From: Methylacidimicrobium sp. AP8
GTDB lineage: Bacteria; Verrucomicrobiota; Verrucomicrobiia; Methylacidiphilales; Methylacidiphilaceae
Reading direction: 5' to 3'
DNA: 64,000 nt
NCBI RefSeq assembly: GCF_903064525.1
Contig: NZ_LR797830.1
Coordinates: forward strand, 1,736,001-1,800,000
Below, in pieces: positions 19,436 to 27,602 of this stretch. A model generated the notes under the pieces. The model was given only the letters and a program-made list of their open reading frames with translations. It was not told the DNA's origin and ran no database searches. Every line of letters begins with the position of its first letter. The stretch's first letter is position 1. A program made the translations under genes and the position numbers.

Positions 19436-20611
19436 ATGCCCCACTATACTTACCTGATCATCGGCGGAGGGATGACGGCCGATGCGGCCGTTCGCGGAAT
19501 CCGGGAAATCGATCCGAACGGGCCCATAGGGCTGCTCACCGCGGAGCCCGAGCTCCCCTACAATCGGCCGCCCCTCTCCAAGGGGCTCTGGAAGGGGGAG
19601 GCTCTCGATTCAATCTGGTGCCGCACGCCCGAGGCGGGAGTCGTCTTTCACCGCAGCTGCACCGCCCGCTCCCTGGACCTTTCGTCCAAGACGGTCACCG
19701 CAGAAAACGGGACGACCTTCTCCTTCGATAAGCTGCTGCTGGCAACAGGAGGCGACGCACGCCGCCTCCCCACGCCGAGCACGAAAATCCTCTATTATCG
19801 TACGCTGGCCGATTACCGGAAGCTCCGTGCCTGGAGCGAAGCCGAGGAGAGAATTTGCGTGCTCGGCGGAGGCTTCATCGGCTCGGAAATCGCGGCCGCC
19901 TTGGCCCTCAACGGCAAGCGCGTGACCCTCCTTTTTGCGGAGGCGGGAATCGGCGGCAGGATCTTCCCCGAAGCGCTATCTCTTTTCCTCAATGAATACT
20001 ACCGCAAGAAGGGTGTCGAGGTGCTCCCCCGGCAGACGGTCTCCGCGATCGAGGAGCAACAAGGCCTCCTGCACATCCATCTCGGCCAAGGGAGCCTTTC
20101 GGTGGGAGCCCTGGTCGCGGGCATCGGCATATCGCCGAACGTAGGACTGGCCAAGGATGCCCGCCTCGAGGTCGATAACGGCATCGTGGTCGACGAGTAT
20201 CTCCGCACTGGTCACGCCGACGTCTACGCGGCGGGAGACGTAGCCGCATTTTTCCAACCCGCCCTCGGGCAGCGGCTCCGCTTCGAGCACGAGGACAACG
20301 CGCGCCAGATGGGCCTCGTGGCCGGCCGCAACATGGCCGGCCATGCGGCGAAATACGATCACATCCCTTTCTTCTATTCGGATCTTTTCGATTTCGGCTA
20401 CGAGGCCGTCGGCCTGCTCGATCTCCGGCTCGAGATCTTCTGCGACTGGAAGGAAGAGTTTCACACGGGGGTCGTGTATTACCTGGACCGCCGGCGGGTC
20501 CGCGGAGTGCTCCTCTGGAACGTCTGGGGACAGGTCGATGCAGCTCGGGCGCTTCTCGCCGAGCCCGGGCCGTTCCAGCCCGCCGACCTCCGCGGGCGGA
20601 TCCCGTTCTAG
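19436..20611 (+). CDS. AIF-like FAD-dependent NAD(P)H oxidoreductase
   Basis: 391-residue two-dinucleotide-binding flavoprotein. The FAD-binding YLIIGGGMTADAAVR is at about 6-20, the NAD(P)H-binding VLGGGFIGSEIAAAL at about 143-157, and the second FAD motif VYAAGDVAAF at about 264-273. PYNRPPLSKGLW and the C-terminal FFYSDLFDFGYEAVG resemble the ferredoxin-reductase/apoptosis-inducing-factor group, which reduces ferredoxins, quinones or iron-sulfur partners; the partner here is unknown. No redox-active CxxC is visible. The ATG at 19436 has no clear Shine-Dalgarno; an in-frame TTG lies two codons earlier. The 120 bases upstream carry a TATAAG at about 19383 that could serve as a -10 box. Confidence 0.85.
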   Translation: MPHYTYLIIGGGMTADAAVRGIREIDPNGPIGLLTAEPELPYNRPPLSKGLWKGEALDSIWCRTPEAGVVFHRSCTARSLDLSSKTVTAENGTTFSFDKLLLATGGDARRLPTPSTKILYYRTLADYRKLRAWSEAEERICVLGGGFIGSEIAAALALNGKRVTLLFAEAGIGGRIFPEALSLFLNEYYRKKGVEVLPRQTVSAIEEQQGLLHIHLGQGSLSVGALVAGIGISPNVGLAKDARLEVDNGIVVDEYLRTGHADVYAAGDVAAFFQPALGQRLRFEHEDNARQMGLVAGRNMAGHAAKYDHIPFFYSDLFDFGYEAVGLLDLRLEIFCDWKEEFHTGVVYYLDRRRVRGVLLWNVWGQVDAARALLAEPGPFQPADLRGRIPF

Positions 20612-20625
20612 CCGCCTGCCGGACC

Positions 20626-21306
20626 ATGGTTGCCTCCCGACCCGACCCGCCCCCGGCGGAAGCGGCGGTCGTAGTCAACGAGATCTTCCACAGTATCCAG
20701 GGGGAGAGCAGCTTCGCCGGCGAGCCGTGCGTCTTCATCCGGCTGACGGGATGCGATCTCCGCTGCCGCTGGTGCGACACGGAGTACGCCTTTTTCGAGG
20801 GGAAGCGGATGCCGCTGAGCCGGCTCTTGCCGGAGGTGCAGCGCTTCGGCTGCCGACTCGTCGAGCTGACCGGCGGAGAGCCCCTCCTGCAGAAGAACAG
20901 CCGCCTTCTCCTCCGGCAGCTTTGCGATGCGGGCTACACCGTTCTCCTGGAAACCAGCGGCGCCCACTCGATCGCCGGGGTCGACCCGCGAGTGCACCGC
21001 ATCGTCGATTGCAAGTGCCCTTCCAGCGGCGAGTCCTCCCGGAACCTGCCCGCCAACTTCGACCTCCTGGGGCCGCGCGACGAGGTGAAGTTCGTGATCG
21101 GCACCGAAGAGGACTACCGGTGGGCCCGAGACCGGCTGCACAACGCGCCCTGGGTGAACCGGGTGCGCGCCATCCACTTTTCGCCGGTGCACGGAGAACT
21201 TCCATTGGAGACCCTAGCCGGCTGGCTACTCCGTGACCGGCTGCCCGTCCGCTTGGGTTTCCAGCTTCACAAGTTTATCTGGTCCCCCGACCGCCGGGGC
21301 GTTTAG
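20626..21306 (+). CDS. queE: 7-carboxy-7-deazaguanine synthase (radical SAM)
   Basis: Radical SAM enzyme converting 6-carboxytetrahydropterin to CDG on the way to queuosine. 226 residues: NEIFHSIQGES and FIRLTGCDLRC are typical, with the cluster cysteines in CDLRCRWC (about 44-51), then ELTGGEPLLQ and a C-terminal FQLHKFIW. Fifteen bases after the flavoprotein gene on the same strand. The other early queuosine gene seen here is queD at 24.8 kb; queC and folE are not in the window. It converges on the lipoprotein gene 20 bases away. Confidence 0.95.
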   Translation: MVASRPDPPPAEAAVVVNEIFHSIQGESSFAGEPCVFIRLTGCDLRCRWCDTEYAFFEGKRMPLSRLLPEVQRFGCRLVELTGGEPLLQKNSRLLLRQLCDAGYTVLLETSGAHSIAGVDPRVHRIVDCKCPSSGESSRNLPANFDLLGPRDEVKFVIGTEEDYRWARDRLHNAPWVNRVRAIHFSPVHGELPLETLAGWLLRDRLPVRLGFQLHKFIWSPDRRGV

Positions 21307-21325
21307 CGGCCGATCTCCCCGCGGG

Positions 21326-21556
21326 CTAGTAAGGAGCGCCGGGAGTGGTAGCTCCCATGCCGCCCAAGTACGCTCCGGCCGCGCCCGCCTGCTGCCAGGA
21401 GGGAGGCCGGTTCCACGGAAGGTCGGACACCCGTTGCCCCTGCTTCGCCGCCTGCTTTTTCGCAGCCGATTGATTGCTATTGGAAGAGGCACAGCCTCCC
21501 AACAAAACTGCTCCCGCCACGAGCACTAAGCCCAACTTTGCCTTTGTCATCGTCAT
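21326..21556 (-). CDS. Small predicted lipoprotein, function unknown
   Basis: 76 residues. A lysine-containing N-terminus, a hydrophobic helix (KLGLVLVAGAVLL) and the lipobox LGGC at about 19-22 mark a lipoprotein; the residues after the cysteine (ASSNSNQSA) do not include Asp at +2, so outer-membrane sorting would be expected. The short mature part is rich in Lys, Gln and Gly and ends TTPGAPY. ATG 21556 has GAGGCGG just before it; ATG 21550 is also possible. It lies downstream of the coiled-coil envelope protein gene on the same strand (about 100 bases). No family is recognised. Confidence 0.75.
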   Translation of the reverse strand: MTMTKAKLGLVLVAGAVLLGGCASSNSNQSAAKKQAAKQGQRVSDLPWNRPPSWQQAGAAGAYLGGMGATTPGAPY

Positions 21557-21661
21557 CCGCCTCGTTGTCGATCTCCGGGACGAGCTACTCGTCTCCCCTT
21601 CGCGCGGCGCAGCCACCTTCGGATGCGGGCCCGCCCATGAGATGATCCCAAAATCCACCGC

Positions 21662-22402
21662 TTAATTCAACACATCGTCGCCGGGTTGTATTCCATTCGG
21701 ACTGGATCCCGCCTCGATGTCCGCGACGGCCGTATTAGCCTCCGTGGAGACGATCTTCACCTTGCCGACCGGCTGGCCTCCCCGGTAGACGTTGAGCAGG
21801 CCGTTTTCCACCAGGCCGTCCTTTTCGCCGACGTTAAGGACGACAAAGTTCCAGTTGCGGTTGACGGACACCACCTTGCCGCGAATTCCCGACCGCATCG
21901 CCACCGCGCGGGCGGCGGTGGGAGCCACCTCGCGCATCCGCGCGAGCTCATTATTGAGCTTGGCGATGTTGTCCTCGAGCGCCTGCTTCTCCTTGAGCAG
22001 GCTCTCCACCTTGGCGGTCGCCGCCTCGTTGGCCGCCTTCTCCGACTCGAGCTTGCTCCCCAGATCCTCTATTTCCGCCTTCTCCTGCTGCGCGCGCAGC
22101 TCGGCTTCCTTGGCCCGCCTCTCCGCTTCCTCGAGTCTGCTGTCTCCGCTTCCCGCCTGGCTCTCCGCCTGCGCCAGCTTTTCGGTCGCCTCGGCGATCT
22201 TGGCGCGCAATTCTTCGACCTTCTTCTGGCTCTCCGCAACCTGAACCTTGCTCTCCTCAGCCTGCTCCGTCACGGCCTTGAGCTGAGCAGCCGTCTTTTC
22301 ATATTCCCGCCGCATGGCATTCCGCTGGTTCGCCACCATGTACCCGAGCACGGCGGTCGCCAAGCTGCCGATCAACGCAATTCCCAAAAAGAACTTGATC
22401 AC
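21662..22402 (-). CDS. Membrane-anchored coiled-coil envelope protein
   Basis: 246 residues: one N-terminal membrane helix (about 3-22), a coiled coil of roughly 130 residues rich in Glu, Ala, Lys and Gln (about 30-160), then a compact C-terminal domain of about 75 residues (IRGKVVSVNRNWNFVVLNVG ... GQPVGKVKIVSTEANTAVAD). That domain has the beta-strand pattern of MreC-like or flagellar-assembly-like barrels. This suggests a periplasmic spacer or scaffold protein; I do not recognise a named family. The start is GTG at 22402 behind GGGGAAGAG. It is separated from the PDZ gene upstream by about 100 bases. Confidence 0.8.
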   Translation of the reverse strand: MIKFFLGIALIGSLATAVLGYMVANQRNAMRREYEKTAAQLKAVTEQAEESKVQVAESQKKVEELRAKIAEATEKLAQAESQAGSGDSRLEEAERRAKEAELRAQQEKAEIEDLGSKLESEKAANEAATAKVESLLKEKQALEDNIAKLNNELARMREVAPTAARAVAMRSGIRGKVVSVNRNWNFVVLNVGEKDGLVENGLLNVYRGGQPVGKVKIVSTEANTAVADIEAGSSPNGIQPGDDVLN

Positions 22403-22506
22403 AGCTCTTCCCCTCTTTGCTTCCGCTCCGGTTTTCCGCCGAAAGTTTTTTTACTCATCGCGTCCGGAAACTCGATCGAAAAACTTTCCCGCCCCCCTTC
22501 TGGCAC

Positions 22507-23334
22507 TCACTCCGAGCGTCCATGTCCCATAGCCGGGGGAAAATCCAGGAGACTCTCTTGCAAGCTGGGAGGCAGGGGAAGCGAGACGGCCACCGGCTCC
22601 GCATGCCCCTCCCGGAAGACAGTGAAGCGGAGCGAGGGGATCTCTCCGGTCCTCCGCCCGAGATTGGCTCTCCGATAGATTTCCAGGAATTCCTCCAGCG
22701 ATCCGGTAAATGGTTCTCCCTGGACCGTGATGATCCGGTCTCCCGGCTGAAAGCCGCCGCGCTCTCCTTTTTGACCCGGCTGGACAGCGAGGACCGTAAT
22801 CCGCCCATCGATCGAAGCCAGCAGAAGGCCGGCGGGCAGGCTGACCGGCTCGTCGCGGACCTCCTTCCGTTCGCCCCGCTCGTAGATCAAGCGGATGTCC
22901 GAACCGTTCAAGACCTCGAGCGCCTGGAGAAAGGTCGTCTTGGAAGGCCAGACCGTCCGAGTGAACTTTTCCAAGGCGCGCTCCGCCGGAGTTAGGCTCA
23001 AGGGATCGGGCATAGGCTTCCGGGAGTAGGCCGCCTCCTTATGCTCCTGATTGTGCTGGGCTTCCTCCACTTTTTCCTCAAGCTCGGGCTTCACGTAGAG
23101 GGTCCGGAGCTTTTCCTGCGGGTGGACCACGGTCAGATCGTTGATCGCAACCGGATAGCGGAAGTGCACCCCATCCGGTCCGTCCTCCACAGGGAAGACG
23201 GCGATGATTGGCGGGTTGGTCAACAGCGGCCCTTCGGCCTCCTGCCCGAAGCTGGCAATCGTAATCGAGCTCCAACACAGGAGCAGACGGGGGAGGAGCA
23301 TCGACCAACGGCTCTGCCGGTCCCGCGCGCTCAT
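22507..23334 (-). CDS. Secreted PDZ-domain protein, function unknown
   Basis: 275 residues. An N-terminal signal peptide (LLPRLLLCWSSITIASFG, about 13-30) is followed by a region of unknown fold and a single PDZ domain near 165-265 (SIDGRITVLAVQPGQKGE, GGFQPGDRIITVQGEPF, LRFTVFREG). No protease domain is present, so it probably binds peptides or a partner protein in the periplasm. ATG 23334 overlaps the stop of the DUF167 gene (TGA/ATG in four bases), and that gene overlaps the aldo/keto reductase in the same way; the three are one translationally coupled unit. Confidence 0.8.
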   Translation of the reverse strand: MSARDRQSRWSMLLPRLLLCWSSITIASFGQEAEGPLLTNPPIIAVFPVEDGPDGVHFRYPVAINDLTVVHPQEKLRTLYVKPELEEKVEEAQHNQEHKEAAYSRKPMPDPLSLTPAERALEKFTRTVWPSKTTFLQALEVLNGSDIRLIYERGERKEVRDEPVSLPAGLLLASIDGRITVLAVQPGQKGERGGFQPGDRIITVQGEPFTGSLEEFLEIYRRANLGRRTGEIPSLRFTVFREGHAEPVAVSLPLPPSLQESLLDFPPAMGHGRSE

Positions 23335-23678
23335 CCCTTGCCTCCCGCACTCGCGGCGCGCGTCGCCCGGCGCATCGCGCCGCTTGCAGCCAGCTCGAGC
23401 CTCGGCTCCGTCCGGTCCCATCCTTCGATTTCGACCAATTTGTCCCGCGATTTTTCTCCCCGCAGGATCACGATCTGCGATCTGCGCGTTCCGAACAACT
23501 CCGCCAGGAATCGAATCAGCTCCTCGTTGGCCCGGCCTTCCACGGCGGGCGCTTGGAGCCGCACCCGCAGGACCCCGTCGATCCATCCGGCGACTTCACT
23601 CTTGCGCGCATTGGGAACGACCCGGACGGCCAAACGGTTCCGACGGGCCGCCGCCGCATCCGCCGTCCTCGCCTTCAT
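23331..23678 (-). CDS. DUF167/YggU family protein
   Basis: 115 residues of the YggU/DUF167 family, small alpha-beta proteins of unknown function found in all domains of life. The family core is clear: LAVRVVPNARKSEVAG, LRVRLQAPAVEGRANEELI, and LRGEKSRDKLVEIEG. There is a basic, alanine-rich tail after residue 95. The ATG at 23678 overlaps the stop of the aldo/keto reductase gene by four bases, and its own stop overlaps the PDZ gene start by four bases. Confidence 0.9.
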   Translation of the reverse strand: MKARTADAAAARRNRLAVRVVPNARKSEVAGWIDGVLRVRLQAPAVEGRANEELIRFLAELFGTRRSQIVILRGEKSRDKLVEIEGWDRTEPRLELAASGAMRRATRAASAGGKG

Positions 23679-24601
23679 CGCAGAGCCTCCCACCGTTCGC
23701 CCGCCCGCCGCTCGGCTTGGGCGAACGCGCGGCGCAGGCAAGCCACCAGCGCTTCGGGCAGGGGCCCGCGGCGGGCGGCCTCCAGGTTCGCAAAAAGATG
23801 CCCCAAGCGAACGCTCCCGGCCAGAGCGACATGAACTCCCGGCTGGGAGAGTACAAAGCGGAGGAAGATTTCCGCCCATCCCATCTCCTCGACCCCCAGC
23901 TCGGCCAGGGTGATTCCCAGCGCCCGGAAGCGATCGACGTAGGGACGCGCATATTCGCGGTACGGCTGGGCGATCTCCTCCCACGGCCGCCAGGCCCCGT
24001 TGGCCAGCGGGCGCTTGGCAAGGACGCCGATACCGGCTTGGCGGGCCGCGGGCAGCACGACGTCGATGTTCGCCTGGTCGCAGAGATTGATGCTGGTTTC
24101 GATGACGGCGATCCCGTCCAGCCGGCAGGCGAATGCGGCGGCCTCGACATCGCCCGAATAGCCGAGGAACCGCACCTTGCCCGCTTCCTGCGCCCGCTGC
24201 AGGGCCGCCAAGGCCTCGCCGCGCTCGAGAACCGCCCGGTCGCAGGAATGGAGGAGCATCACGTCGATATGGTCGGTCCGCAGACGCCGGAGCGACCGGT
24301 CGATCGAGCACTCGATCTGGCCCGCCGTCCAGGATGCCGGATCGTCCTCTCCTCCCTCTCCCCAACCGCACTTGGAGACAAGCACGCACTGCCGCCGTCG
24401 CGGACCGAGCGCCTTCCCGATCCGCTCTTCCGAGGTCTTGTAGGCGGCCGCCGTGTCAATCACGTTGACTCCGTGATCGACGGCGAAATGGAGCAGCTCG
24501 GCGGCCGCCGCCTGCCCGATGTCCAGAAAGCCGATTTCGGCCGCTCCCAGTCCGAGCGGAAAAACCCGAAGCCCGGTTTTGCCAAGCTCTTGGAGCTGCA
24601 T
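23675..24601 (-). CDS. Aldo/keto reductase family oxidoreductase
   Basis: 308-residue NAD(P)H-dependent reductase with a TIM barrel. It begins MQLQELGKTGLRVFPLGLGA, the family opening, and shows the catalytic set: Asp in NVIDTAAAY with Tyr a few residues on, Lys in LVSKCGWG, and His in VMLLHSCD. The C-terminal VALAGSVRLGHLFANL corresponds to the phosphate-binding loop for NADP. Substrate cannot be told from sequence. ATG 24601 lacks a good Shine-Dalgarno; the upstream extension of the frame has no similarity. It is the first gene of a coupled trio with DUF167 and PDZ genes, and is divergent from queD across a 220-base gap. Confidence 0.9.
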   Translation of the reverse strand: MQLQELGKTGLRVFPLGLGAAEIGFLDIGQAAAAELLHFAVDHGVNVIDTAAAYKTSEERIGKALGPRRRQCVLVSKCGWGEGGEDDPASWTAGQIECSIDRSLRRLRTDHIDVMLLHSCDRAVLERGEALAALQRAQEAGKVRFLGYSGDVEAAAFACRLDGIAVIETSINLCDQANIDVVLPAARQAGIGVLAKRPLANGAWRPWEEIAQPYREYARPYVDRFRALGITLAELGVEEMGWAEIFLRFVLSQPGVHVALAGSVRLGHLFANLEAARRGPLPEALVACLRRAFAQAERRAGERWEALR

Positions 24602-24821
24602 CGCGCCGGGTAGCCTAACGCGACACGGGCAGCCTGGCGACCCGGAACTTTTCGAATTCCCGTCCCCTCCGGCACAGCACGCACCGGTTAGGCCCATCGC
24701 GGAACGGACCGCGAAGAAGGAGCCGCCATCGCTTTCCGGCGCAGGGAGACCGCCTTCGGCCTCGCCGCAGGCTTGCACCCACCCGGGCTTCGCTCCATAA
24801 CGAGACGAAGAGAATCGGTCT
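24602..24821. other. Divergent intergenic region with a 6-base hairpin
   Basis: Shared upstream region of the aldo/keto reductase and queD. It contains TCGCGG (24697-24702) and CCGCGA (24709-24714) as a 6-base stem with a six-base loop. No preQ1 riboswitch signature is visible, although queD genes are sometimes controlled by one. I see no gene here. Confidence 0.3.
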
Positions 24822-25193
24822 ATGCGCGTAACCCTGGAGAAGGATTTCGGCTTCGAGGCAGCGCAGCAACTACCCTCCTTTCCCGAAGGCCACAAGTGCC
24901 GCCGGCTGCACGGCCACAGTTTCCAAGTCCGCGTCGCGGTCACGGGCGAGGTCGATCCCGCGTCCGGGATTCTCTATGATCATGCCCGCATCTCCCGGGC
25001 GATCGAGCCGTTGTTGGCTCAGCTCGATCACCGGCTGCTCAACGAGATTCCCGGCCTCGAGAATCCAACCATCGAATCGATGGCCCGCTGGTTCTGGGAA
25101 CGGCTCGAACCGCTCCTCCCGGGCCTTTCCCGGATCACGATTTGCGAAACGCCCCAGGTGCGCTGTCATTATGACGGCCCGAGCCGGTCCTGA
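24822..25193 (+). CDS. queD: 6-carboxytetrahydropterin synthase
   Basis: Converts dihydroneopterin triphosphate to 6-carboxytetrahydropterin, the substrate of QueE. 123 residues. The zinc histidines are in the family positions: the first site is altered to AAQQLPSFPEGHKCRRLHGHSFQ, where LHGHSF supplies two histidines, the usual first His (AAHxL) being Gln in this protein, and Cys in HKCRRLHGH is the catalytic cysteine. LDHRLLNEIPGLENPTIE and the final ICETPQVRCHYDG are standard. It precedes lysS by nine bases on the same strand. Confidence 0.92.
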   Translation: MRVTLEKDFGFEAAQQLPSFPEGHKCRRLHGHSFQVRVAVTGEVDPASGILYDHARISRAIEPLLAQLDHRLLNEIPGLENPTIESMARWFWERLEPLLPGLSRITICETPQVRCHYDGPSRS

Positions 25194-25202
25194 GCCCGGA
25201 TC

Positions 25203-26657
25203 ATGAACGAAAGCGAAGCGACAAGCGAGCTGCTCCGCCTGCGCCGGGAGAAGCTCGCCGCCTGGCGGAGCCGCGGCGTCGACCCTTTCGGCCATGCCTT
25301 CCCCGGCACCCAGCCGATCGAGAAGATCCTGGAGGACTTTACCGAGGGACGCGAAGCCCGATTGGCGGGCCGACTCCTGTCGATTCGGGAAATGGGCAAG
25401 AGCATCTTCGCCCACGTTCAGGATGCGAACAGCAAGATCCAGGTCTACGCCAACGTCCAATCGGTGGGAGAGCGATTCGCCGACCTCAAGCTTCTCGACC
25501 TGGGCGACATCGTCGGGATCGACGGAGAGTGCTTCCGGACGAAGACCGGGGAGAAGACCGTGCGGATCCGCAGCTTCGTCCTTCTCTCCAAGTCCCTTCG
25601 CCCCCTCCCCTCGAAGTGGCACGGGCTGCACGACGTGGAGGCGCGCTACCGCCAGCGCTATCTCGATCTGATCATGAATCCCGAGGTCCGCGAAGTCTTC
25701 CGCAAGAGGATCCGGATCGTCCGCGAAATCCGCCGCTTCCTCGAAGAGCGCGGCTTCCTCGAGGTGGAAACGCCGATGATGCAACCGGTTCCCGGTGGCG
25801 CCGCCGCCACCCCGTTCTCCACCTTCCACGAGGCCTTAGGCATTCCGCTCTATCTCCGGATCGCGCCGGAGCTCTATCTCAAGCGACTGCTCGTCGGAGG
25901 CTTCGAAAAGATCTTCGAGCTCAACAGGAACTTTCGGAACGAAGGGATCTCCCGCAAGCACAACCCGGAGTTCACGATGCTGGAGGCCTACTGGGCCTAC
26001 GCGGACTACTCGCGGATGGCGGAGCTGCTCGAATCGCTGATCTGCCATCTGGCCCGAACCGTCTGCGGAACCCTCCGCCTCCCTTCGCCGGGTGGAGGCT
26101 TTCCGCCGATCGACCTGACCCCGCCCTGGCCGAGAAAGCGGTTCGCCGACTGCCTTCGGGAAGCGACGGGGACGGACTGGTTCGCCCTCTCCCCGGGCGA
26201 ACGCCGCAAGCGGGCCGGAGCCCTGGGGGTCGAGCTGCATCCCGAGGCCGAGGATATCGATGTGACCCGGCACACCTTCGAAAAGCTGGTCGAGGCCCGG
26301 ACCGCCGGACCTCTCTTCGTGACCCATCTTCCCACGGAGCTTGTTCCCCTAGCCCGGCAAAACCGGGATGACGCGTCGGTGGTCGACGTCTTCGAGCTGA
26401 TCATCGGAGGGCAGGAAATCGCCCCTGGATACAGCGAGCTCAACGATCCGATCGTCCAGCGCGAGCGGCTCGAGCACCAAGCGGGGCAAGAGAGACAAAA
26501 GATCGACGAAGAGTTCCTCACCGCCATAGAATACGGGATGCCCCCGGCCGGAGGCATCGGCATGGGCATCGACCGCCTGACGATGCTTATGGCCGGAAAG
26601 GACTCAATCCGGGAGGTGATCCTCTTCCCCCTGCTCCGCCCCAAGGAGACTCTCTAG
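25203..26657 (+). CDS. lysS: Lysyl-tRNA synthetase, class II
   Basis: Charges tRNA-Lys. 484 residues: the N-terminal OB fold binding the anticodon (about 50-140, RLAGRLLSIREMGKSIFAHV), then the class II core with motif 1 near EVETPMMQPVPGGA, motif 2 FRNEGISRKHNPEFTMLE (about 235-252) and motif 3 GIGMGIDRLTML (about 459-470). ATG 25203 follows the queD stop by nine bases. A hairpin stands seven bases after the stop. Confidence 0.97.
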   Translation: MNESEATSELLRLRREKLAAWRSRGVDPFGHAFPGTQPIEKILEDFTEGREARLAGRLLSIREMGKSIFAHVQDANSKIQVYANVQSVGERFADLKLLDLGDIVGIDGECFRTKTGEKTVRIRSFVLLSKSLRPLPSKWHGLHDVEARYRQRYLDLIMNPEVREVFRKRIRIVREIRRFLEERGFLEVETPMMQPVPGGAAATPFSTFHEALGIPLYLRIAPELYLKRLLVGGFEKIFELNRNFRNEGISRKHNPEFTMLEAYWAYADYSRMAELLESLICHLARTVCGTLRLPSPGGGFPPIDLTPPWPRKRFADCLREATGTDWFALSPGERRKRAGALGVELHPEAEDIDVTRHTFEKLVEARTAGPLFVTHLPTELVPLARQNRDDASVVDVFELIIGGQEIAPGYSELNDPIVQRERLEHQAGQERQKIDEEFLTAIEYGMPPAGGIGMGIDRLTMLMAGKDSIREVILFPLLRPKETL

Positions 26658-26663
26658 GCTGCG

Positions 26664-26679
26664 GGAAGCCGAGGCTTCC
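26664..26679 (+). terminator. Possible terminator after lysS
   Basis: GGAAGC-loop CGAG-GCTTCC is a perfect six-base stem directly after the lysS stop and before tRNA-Ala. Only TTA follows, not a full U-run, so it may be a weak terminator or a processing signal. Confidence 0.4.
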
Positions 26680-26746
26680 TTATGCGAAATTGCGGTTTCC
26701 AACGGCCGAATTCTTTTATACTATTACGCTGCGGCAGAAATCTCGT

Positions 26747-26819
26747 GGGGGTTTAGCTCAGCTGGTAGAGCGTCTCGTTCGCAATGAGAAGGTCGGGGGT
26801 TCGAATCCCCCAACCTCCA
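26747..26819 (+). tRNA. tRNA-Ala (anticodon CGC)
   Basis: A 73-base cloverleaf. The acceptor stem GGGGGTT pairs with AACCTCC and carries the G3-U70 pair that identifies alanine tRNAs. D stem GCTC/GAGC, anticodon stem TCTCG/TGAGA with loop TTCGCAA (anticodon CGC, reading GCG), T arm GGGGG-TTCGAAT-CCCCC. The 3' CCA is not encoded. TATACT at 26717-26722 may be its -10 box. The GCG codon is frequent in this GC-rich genome. Confidence 0.96.
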
Positions 26820-26864
26820 CAAAAAGCATTCTGCTCGCGCGTAATCGGCGGGGCTTTTCGCGGC

Positions 26865-27407
26865 ATGGATCTCCCGCTCGCTCGAATCGAGATTCTCTCC
26901 GGGGATATCACCCGGCTCCCGGTGGATGCGGTGGTCAATGCGGCCAATTCCAGCCTGTCCGGCGGAGGTGGGGTCGACGGAGCGATACACCGGGCCGCGG
27001 GCCCGGAGCTGCGGGAAGAATGCCGCGGGCTCGGCGGCTGCCCGGTGGGCAAGGCGAAGGTGACCAAAGGATATCGGCTTCCCGCCAAGTGGGTGATCCA
27101 CGCCGTGGGGCCGATCTGGCAAGGGGGATCGCAAGGAGAAGACGCCGCGCTGGCCAGCTGCTACCGCGAGGCACTCGGCATCGCCGCGGCGCTCTCCGCC
27201 CGCTCGATCGCCTTTCCGGCCATCAGCACCGGAGCCTATCGCTTTCCGGCCGACCGGGCCGCCGACATCGCGCTGACAGAGATCGCACGCTTTCTCGTCT
27301 TCCATCCGCTTCCGGAAAAGGTCCTTCTGGTCTGCTTCCGCGACGACACCCTGCTCGCGTGCCAGAAGGCCTACGCCCGGCTCCGCGAGGGAGGATGGAC
27401 CGCATGA
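26865..27407 (+). CDS. Macro-domain ADP-ribosyl hydrolase
   Basis: 180-residue single macro domain. The ligand-binding signature is complete: IEILSGDITRLPVDAVVNAAN, then SLSGGGGVDGAIHRAAG (about 29-45), and AFPAISTGAYRFP near 115-127. Members of this MacroD-like group remove ADP-ribose from proteins or from O-acetyl-ADP-ribose; which substrate is used here is unknown. The ATG at 26865 begins the conserved domain, with a hydrophobic MDLPLARIEIL lead. It lies 45 bases after tRNA-Ala(CGC) and faces tRNA-Ala(GGC) on the other strand. Confidence 0.93.
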   Translation: MDLPLARIEILSGDITRLPVDAVVNAANSSLSGGGGVDGAIHRAAGPELREECRGLGGCPVGKAKVTKGYRLPAKWVIHAVGPIWQGGSQGEDAALASCYREALGIAAALSARSIAFPAISTGAYRFPADRAADIALTEIARFLVFHPLPEKVLLVCFRDDTLLACQKAYARLREGGWTA

Positions 27408-27438
27408 AGATCAGCCATGCGGAAAAGGAGGAAGCCGC

Positions 27439-27511
27439 TGGAGCCTAGGGGACTCGAACCCCTGACCTCCTCAATGCCATTGAGGCGCTCTACCAGCTGA
27501 GCTAAGACCCC
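27439..27511 (-). tRNA. tRNA-Ala (anticodon GGC)
   Basis: A 73-base cloverleaf on the minus strand. The acceptor stem GGGGTCT pairs with AGGCTCC, with the alanine-specific G3-U70 pair. The anticodon stem CCTCA/TGAGG encloses loop ATGGCAT (anticodon GGC, reading GCC and GCU), and the T arm is AGGGG-TTCGAGT-CCCCT. CCA is not encoded. A perfect -35 box TTGACA is read at 27549-27554 on the minus strand, but no good -10 box follows. Confidence 0.96.
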
Positions 27512-27602
27512 GGCGAAGCTTCCCATCCGTGCCATCGTCGCGGCTCGATGTCAAGAGGGAAGGACCGGCGCTGCGGCCAGCCCCCACCCCCGTCGTTCCG
27601 CT

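Noticed and set aside
21307-21330. Terminator between queE and the lipoprotein gene
   Set aside because: The 19-base gap between the converging stop codons contains no stem-loop or T-run.
24602-24821. preQ1 riboswitch ahead of queD
   Set aside because: The hairpin present lacks the A-rich tail and the C-rich loop of preQ1-I and has no pseudoknot partner for other classes.
26747-27511. Genomic island bounded by tRNA genes
   Set aside because: No integrase, no direct repeats of tRNA ends, and base composition and codon use of the macro-domain gene match the neighbours.
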